Positions 14,776 to 18,491 of a stretch of 18,491 nt of DNA are shown here, one piece after another (the first letter of the stretch is position 1; each line of letters opens with the position of its first letter). Both the position numbers and the translations under genes were made by a program. Below the pieces are notes generated by a model. It did no database searches and was not told the origin of the DNA. It was given only the letters and a program-made list of their open reading frames with translations. This stretch comes from CAIQPO01 sp964648275 (GTDB taxonomy: Bacteria > Patescibacteriota > Microgenomatia > UBA1400 > MFAQ01). Where the stretch lies: positions 1 to 18,491 of the forward strand of contig CAZYOB010000019.1 of NCBI GenBank assembly GCA_964648275.1, given 5' to 3'.

Positions 14776-15003
14776 TTAATAATTAATTTGAATCTGGACT
14801 GTGGGTTCAGTGGTCGGGGTGTCGGTGGGTTGCGGAGCAGTAGTAACTGTTGGTGATTCTGCGGGTGTGATCTCGTTTGTCGCAGCAGGAGGATTGGTTT
14901 CAATGGAAGCCGGTCTTTGATATGCATAGGCAATGTAGGCTATCAAACCAAGGACAAGGAATCCTAAAATAATAATCCAAGGAAAAGAATGTTCTTTTCT
15001 CAT
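14776..15003 (-). CDS. Small single-TM protein with Pro/Thr-rich outer tail
   Basis: The protein has 75 residues from ATG 15003, or 79 from ATG 15015. A basic N-terminus (RKEHSF) leads into one TM (WIIILGFLVLGLIAYIAYAY) and a tail of about 45 residues rich in Pro, Thr and Ala (ESPTVTTAPQPTDTPTTEP), which should be outside the cell by the positive-inside rule. The tail resembles the SDR tail in composition. I prefer ATG 15003 because the predicted -10 (TAATAT) overlaps ATG 15015, which would leave that codon outside the transcript. Function unknown; a surface stalk or spacer is plausible. Confidence 0.65.
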   Translation of the reverse strand: MRKEHSFPWIIILGFLVLGLIAYIAYAYQRPASIETNPPAATNEITPAESPTVTTAPQPTDTPTTEPTVQIQINY

Positions 15004-15024
15004 AATGTAATACATATTACATTA
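15003..15024. repeat. Perfect 22-bp palindrome over promoter and start of the 79-aa gene
   Basis: The arms TAATGTAATA (15003-15012) and TATTACATTA (15015-15024) are perfect inverse complements around the centre CA. The palindrome covers the predicted -10 element and both candidate start codons of the small TM gene, which is the position of a repressor operator. As RNA from an upstream start it would form a hairpin that hides the start codon. Confidence 0.75.
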
Positions 15025-15042
15025 ATTCAAAGCTATGAGCAA
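15014..15042 (-). promoter_or_regulatory. Putative promoter of the small TM gene
   Basis: On the minus strand TTGCTC (15042-15037) and TAATAT (15019-15014) are separated by exactly 17 nt. The -10 lies inside the 22-bp palindrome. Predicted transcription starts a few nucleotides before ATG 15003. Confidence 0.5.
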
Positions 15043-15055
15043 CAGGATCAACAAC

Positions 15056-15082
15056 AAAAAGCCTCCACTTAATATGGAGGCT
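15056..15082 (-). terminator. Rho-independent terminator after the 144-aa membrane gene
   Basis: The 8-bp stem AGCCTCCA with TGGAGGCT (15060-15082) and a 7-nt loop is followed on the minus strand by T5. It lies 19 nt past the stop of the 144-aa gene. Confidence 0.9.
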
Positions 15083-15100
15083 AGTAGGACCGAGTCGGGT

Positions 15101-15535
15101 TCAGAGCGAACGATAGGTGACGGTTCTTTTGAAAGTGACTTTCTTGGTGAAGGAGAGCTTGAATTGCCTAAGACCTGATCCGCCCAATATGAGGAGGATG
15201 CCTATCACGAGCATGGGAACTACCCAGGTCACCCCGTCAAAGGCTTTAAGTAGAAAATCGGCTCCCAGGACCGAAAAAAGCGATCCGACAAGTAAGGTAA
15301 GCCAGCTAATCAGGATCAAAACGAGGGCCTTGTTCCGAAAGTCCGAATCTGTTTGGAAGGCGAAGTTCAACGCCCCAACCGTGACAAACAGGCGGAGAAT
15401 AATATCGATCCCTGCGAGCACCAGGTAGGCATACAAGAGCACCGTGACGGCCGGCAGATAGATCTGCTCAAAAGAAAAGTCCTTGAAAAGGTATAAATAA
15501 AGCCCGAATAGAATGGCAACCACGAATCCACGCAT
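15101..15535 (-). CDS. Four-TM membrane protein of unknown function
   Basis: The 144-residue protein is mostly hydrophobic, with TMs near residues 2-18, 25-52, 68-92 and 102-124, then a basic C-terminal tail (KLSFTKKVTFKRTVTYRSL) that should be cytoplasmic. No family is recognised. The ATG at 15535 has AAGGAG 6 nt upstream. A near-consensus promoter (TTGACG, 17 nt, TATACT) starts inside the end of the preceding gene, and a hairpin terminator follows. It is therefore an independently expressed single-gene unit with some of the strongest expression signals in the window. Confidence 0.75.
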   Translation of the reverse strand: MRGFVVAILFGLYLYLFKDFSFEQIYLPAVTVLLYAYLVLAGIDIILRLFVTVGALNFAFQTDSDFRNKALVLILISWLTLLVGSLFSVLGADFLLKAFDGVTWVVPMLVIGILLILGGSGLRQFKLSFTKKVTFKRTVTYRSL

Positions 15536-15578
15536 GTCACACTCCTTAACCGAGATTTTAAAGGTTCAGTTGTGCCTG

Positions 15579-15607
15579 AGTATACTATAGGTTTGAGCCT
15601 TCGTCAA
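15579..15607 (-). promoter_or_regulatory. Near-consensus sigma-70-type promoter of the 144-aa membrane gene
   Basis: TTGACG (15607-15602) and TATACT (15584-15579) on the minus strand are spaced by 17 nt. The leader would be about 37 nt and contains AAGGAG before the ATG. It overlaps the last codons and stop of the 302-aa gene. Confidence 0.8.
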
Positions 15608-16493
15608 TATCGTTGAGGTATCCGGAAGGAGAAAAGTAGCTGAAGAAAACTCCGGCAGCAGGGTTAAGACGAACCTTGAGCAGGGTGCCGATTGCGTCTT
15701 TGACTGCAGGATCTTCAGGCTGCCTAAAACCGCCATCGGAAATGAAGAGAGATGACATTTTTTTCCACAAGAGAGTCCAGTATGTGGCAAGGGAAATCTC
15801 CACCCCGGGATTAATATTCAAAATTTCTCTTAATTCCCCATCTTCAACGTTTTCATTGAGAGACTGGGTTTTGACCAGCTTCAATAATCTCAGAGCCCAG
15901 GTATTGGTCTCTTCTTTGGGTTGTGAATCCGGATTAAGAAGGGCCATGCGGGTAACCCTGTTTCTACCGCCATTAAGGTAATTAGAGTTAAAGCCGGTGG
16001 GGTATAAAGTTTGTGCCATGAGAGTGGCAAGTTTTTCTTTTTTTGAGCGATCCTCAATTGACATAATGACCTCTTGAGCGGTGCTTCCGTGTAAATCATA
16101 TTCGGGCAGCATATCCAGCGAAGCTCCATCGACAACATTCATTGGGTGCCCATGGGAGATCATGCCACCCGGAGAGGGAGCAAGTGAATCACGAAATGGT
16201 TCAGTTTCACCAAAGAAAGATCTGACTCCAAAGCACTCCTCGTAAAGTAACATTTGCAGGGACTCCAAACCATTATGCTCGTTAAGGAGGGCAATTCTAT
16301 CCAGACGTTTTTGGACTTCCCATTTTTCAAGCTCATCCGGATGAGAGCTCTCTTGAGGATAGGTGACCTCGGATAGTTTGGGAATCAAATCAGGCCAGTT
16401 TTCTTTAACAACCTGATGGATATCTTCGCGATCAAGGTAATGGGCAACTTTTTCTTTTTCCTTCTCTGCTGTCTCGACAGATAATGTTTCCAT
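15585..16493 (-). CDS. Hypothetical 302-residue protein next to secA
   Basis: The protein is soluble, acidic and probably mostly helical, with no signal peptide or TM. The N-terminal quarter is highly charged. The middle has a His/Gly-rich loop (SPGGMISHGHPMNVVDG, about 107-123), and later parts resemble an alpha-helical repeat. I recognise no family. It begins 13 nt after the secA stop on the same strand, so it is probably cotranscribed with secA. The only Shine-Dalgarno-like sequence (AAGG) is too close to the ATG. Its 3' end hosts the promoter of the next gene. Confidence 0.75.
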   Translation of the reverse strand: METLSVETAEKEKEKVAHYLDREDIHQVVKENWPDLIPKLSEVTYPQESSHPDELEKWEVQKRLDRIALLNEHNGLESLQMLLYEECFGVRSFFGETEPFRDSLAPSPGGMISHGHPMNVVDGASLDMLPEYDLHGSTAQEVIMSIEDRSKKEKLATLMAQTLYPTGFNSNYLNGGRNRVTRMALLNPDSQPKEETNTWALRLLKLVKTQSLNENVEDGELREILNINPGVEISLATYWTLLWKKMSSLFISDGGFRQPEDPAVKDAIGTLLKVRLNPAAGVFFSYFSPSGYLNDIDEGSNL

Positions 16494-16506
16494 ACCTTAG
16501 TCTAAA

Positions 16507-18491
16507 CTAAGATTCTTGCGGATAGTGACAATTTTTCCACTTTTTTCCCGATCCACAAAAACAGGGGTCGTTGCGGCCGAGCTTATTACTCTTTACGGGA
16601 GATGTTTTAGTGATCTGTTTTTTGCCTTCGGTCTTGGCGCTAGATTCGGCTACCGCTTGTCTTTGCGGGGCTGCTTGAGGAACGGCCTGGATCCTGAAAA
16701 TACGATGAGCTACCAACGAATCAATTCTGGTGAGGAGTGACTCGAACATGGCAAATGACTCTTGCTTGTATTCCACCAAAGGATCGCGTTGTGCGTAGCC
16801 TCTGAGACCGATGCCGTCTCTGAGATTGTCGATACCGTCAAGATGGTTCATCCAAAGTTCATCGTAACTATCCAGAAGAACGATCCTGTTCACATGATTG
16901 AGCAGATCATCGCCGAAACGCTTTTTCATTTCAAGACGAGATTGCCTGACGATATTACCCAGGGTATCCCTGACCTCTTCCAGTTCGAGACCAACGAGTT
17001 TCTTCTCGATAAGATTAGCGGAGGACGGGTCGAGTGGTAAAACGGTTTGGAATTCTTTAACGATCTGGTCTGCTTCGGTCTTATTTATGCCGCCGGCGGA
17101 ATAAATGGAAGCCAAGTACTCCACTTCTTTTTCGAGAGAAAGATCGACTTGGTCAGAGATATATTCCGGTGTACCGTGAAGAATTTTGGAGCGTCTTTGG
17201 TAGAAAATTTGACGCTGTTTATTCATGACGTCGTCGTATTCGACCAAGTGTTTTCTCTGATCAAAGTAGTGAGACTCAACTTTACCCTGAGCCGTTTCGA
17301 TTGCCCGGTTGACCATACCTGCTTCTAGAGGTTGATCTTCGGGAACCTTGAGGAAATCCATCAGACGGCTGACTTGATCACCGCCGAAAATGCGCATAAT
17401 GTCGTCCTCAAGTGAGATATAGAAACGGGATGAACCGGGATCTCCTTGGCGACCACCACGACCTCTAAGCTGATTATCAATACGGCGTGATTCGTGACGG
17501 ACAGCACCGATGATGTGAAGACCGCCGACTTCGCGAACTTTATCGGCTTCTTTTTTCCACTCCACTTTATCTCTACCCTGAGGATCTCCACCGAGGACAA
17601 TATCAACACCACGACCGGCAATGTTGGTGGCAACGGTGATGGCCCCGAGACGACCGGCTTCGGCGATGATGGCGGCTTCGTTCTCATGATTCTTGGCATT
17701 CAACACCTGATGAGGAAGACGTTTTTTCTTGAGGTATTGAGCAACAACGTCGTTTTGTTCAATTGACTTGGTACCAATGAGAATTGGTTGTCCTTTTTGA
17801 TAGCGTTCGGATATTTCGGCGATGATGGCAGAATACTTGGCCCTTTGAGTCTTGTAAACAACATCGGGGAAGTCTTCTCTCTTGATCGGTCTGTTGGTGG
17901 GAATGGAGAAGACGTCGAGATTGTAAATCTTCTTGAATTCTTCCGCTTCTGTCGCCGCGGTACCGGTCATACCCGCCAATTTTTTGTACAGTCTGAAGTA
18001 GTTTTGCAGTGAAATGGTGGCTAAGGTACGGCTTTCCTGTTGGATCTTGACCCCTTCTTTGGCTTCAATGGCCTGATGCAGACCATCGGAATATCGACGA
18101 CCGAACATCAAGCGGCCGGTGTGATCGTCGACAATGATGATCTGATCATCTTTGATGACATAGTCGCGGTCTTTAACGAAGAGGGATTTGGCTTTAAGTG
18201 CTTGCTCGAGGTGATGGAGAGTGTCGTAGTCTTGTTGATACAGATTTTCAATTTTGAGGATTTTTTCTATTTTGCGCAGTCCATGGTCAGTCAGTGTGGC
18301 AGTACGCTGTTTTTCATCGACCTCGAAGTCGGTATCGGATGAGAGGGATTTAATGAGGTCGGAAAAACGATAGTATTTGTCGGTGGCTTCCGAGTCTGGG
18401 GCTGAGATAATCAGCGGAGTACGAGCTTCATCGATAAGAATGGAGTCGACTTCGTCAACAATGGCAAAATGATGGGGGCGTTGAGAAATAT
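16507..18491 (-). CDS. secA: Preprotein translocase ATPase SecA (partial, N-terminus off window)
   Basis: 660 residues of SecA are visible; about the first 200 (including Walker A) lie beyond the right edge. SecA is the cytoplasmic motor that pushes unfolded proteins through SecYEG. Visible landmarks, numbered from the window edge: Walker B DEVD (12-15) followed by DEARTPLIIS, MTGTA in the second half of the motor, the helicase motifs NIAGRGVDIVLGG (about 289-301) and RGRGGRQGDPGSS (342-354), and the C-terminal scaffold with YDELWMNHLDGIDNLRDGIGLRGYAQRDPLVEY. The protein ends in a SEC-C zinc site, C643-x-C645-x8-C654-H655, used elsewhere to contact SecB or ribosomes. The fragment is intact and typical. 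Confidence 0.98.
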   Translation of the reverse strand, partial: ISQRPHHFAIVDEVDSILIDEARTPLIISAPDSEATDKYYRFSDLIKSLSSDTDFEVDEKQRTATLTDHGLRKIEKILKIENLYQQDYDTLHHLEQALKAKSLFVKDRDYVIKDDQIIIVDDHTGRLMFGRRYSDGLHQAIEAKEGVKIQQESRTLATISLQNYFRLYKKLAGMTGTAATEAEEFKKIYNLDVFSIPTNRPIKREDFPDVVYKTQRAKYSAIIAEISERYQKGQPILIGTKSIEQNDVVAQYLKKKRLPHQVLNAKNHENEAAIIAEAGRLGAITVATNIAGRGVDIVLGGDPQGRDKVEWKKEADKVREVGGLHIIGAVRHESRRIDNQLRGRGGRQGDPGSSRFYISLEDDIMRIFGGDQVSRLMDFLKVPEDQPLEAGMVNRAIETAQGKVESHYFDQRKHLVEYDDVMNKQRQIFYQRRSKILHGTPEYISDQVDLSLEKEVEYLASIYSAGGINKTEADQIVKEFQTVLPLDPSSANLIEKKLVGLELEEVRDTLGNIVRQSRLEMKKRFGDDLLNHVNRIVLLDSYDELWMNHLDGIDNLRDGIGLRGYAQRDPLVEYKQESFAMFESLLTRIDSLVAHRIFRIQAVPQAAPQRQAVAESSAKTEGKKQITKTSPVKSNKLGRNDPCFCGSGKKWKNCHYPQES

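Noticed and set aside
16496..16511. 6-bp inverted repeat CTTAGT/ACTAAG at the secA stop
   Set aside because: It could be a hairpin, but the stem is short, it is not followed by a T run and it overlaps the stop codon; not strong enough for a terminator.

Overview
The window looks like a piece of a Candidate Phyla Radiation (Patescibacteria) chromosome, most likely of the Microgenomates type. That placement is an inference from gene order and protein style, not from a marker gene. The signs are compact, mostly minus-strand operons with 1-4 bp overlaps, many short membrane proteins of unknown function, a FtsE-FtsX-LytM cell-wall block, and few Shine-Dalgarno sequences. UGA works as a stop: several genes end in TGA and a release factor 2 gene is present. 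This argues against the Gracilibacteria/Absconditabacteria code, in which UGA means glycine. I see no tRNA, rRNA, CRISPR array or insertion sequence.

Left block, minus strand (1-4519): prfB, a single-pass membrane protein, ftsE, ftsX and a secreted coiled-coil LytM/M23 protein cut by the window edge. They read as one operon. The last three resemble the FtsEX-EnvC type machine, in which an ABC-like ATPase and permease at the division site switch on a wall hydrolase outside the membrane. The hydrolase-like domain has its two motif halves in swapped order.

Centre-left, plus strand (4590-7490): a three-gene MacA/MacB-like ABC export operon (adaptor, ATPase, permease) transcribed divergently from prfB. 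It is followed by an orphan gene (7513-8001).

Centre, minus strand (8010-10232): endonuclease IV (nfo), a lipoprotein cyclophilin and a TPR protein. A divergent two-TM protein gene (10256) faces the TPR gene across a 23-bp gap. The gap holds what looks like one shared, symmetric promoter element.

Centre-right, minus strand (10608-14367): a DUF4258-like small protein, a short-chain dehydrogenase with a 200-residue Pro/Thr/Ser-rich tail, a 47-residue single-TM protein that I found by reading the gap, and a membrane-anchored HtrA-like serine protease.

Right, minus strand (14384-18491): a cluster of small genes with clear promoters, Shine-Dalgarno sites and hairpin terminators (75-aa protein, 29-aa Lys-rich candidate, 79-aa TM protein under a 22-bp palindrome, 144-aa membrane protein). 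Then come a 302-aa protein of unknown function and the C-terminal three quarters of secA.

Two window-wide themes stand out. First, secA and prfB-ftsE-ftsX, which lie close together in bacteria such as Bacillus, are still co-oriented here but are separated by about 12 kb of other genes, including a plus-strand export operon. Second, genes seem to start in two ways: some have a promoter, a leader and a strong Shine-Dalgarno site, while others have a -10-like hexamer ending only 5-7 nt before the start codon, as in leaderless mRNAs.
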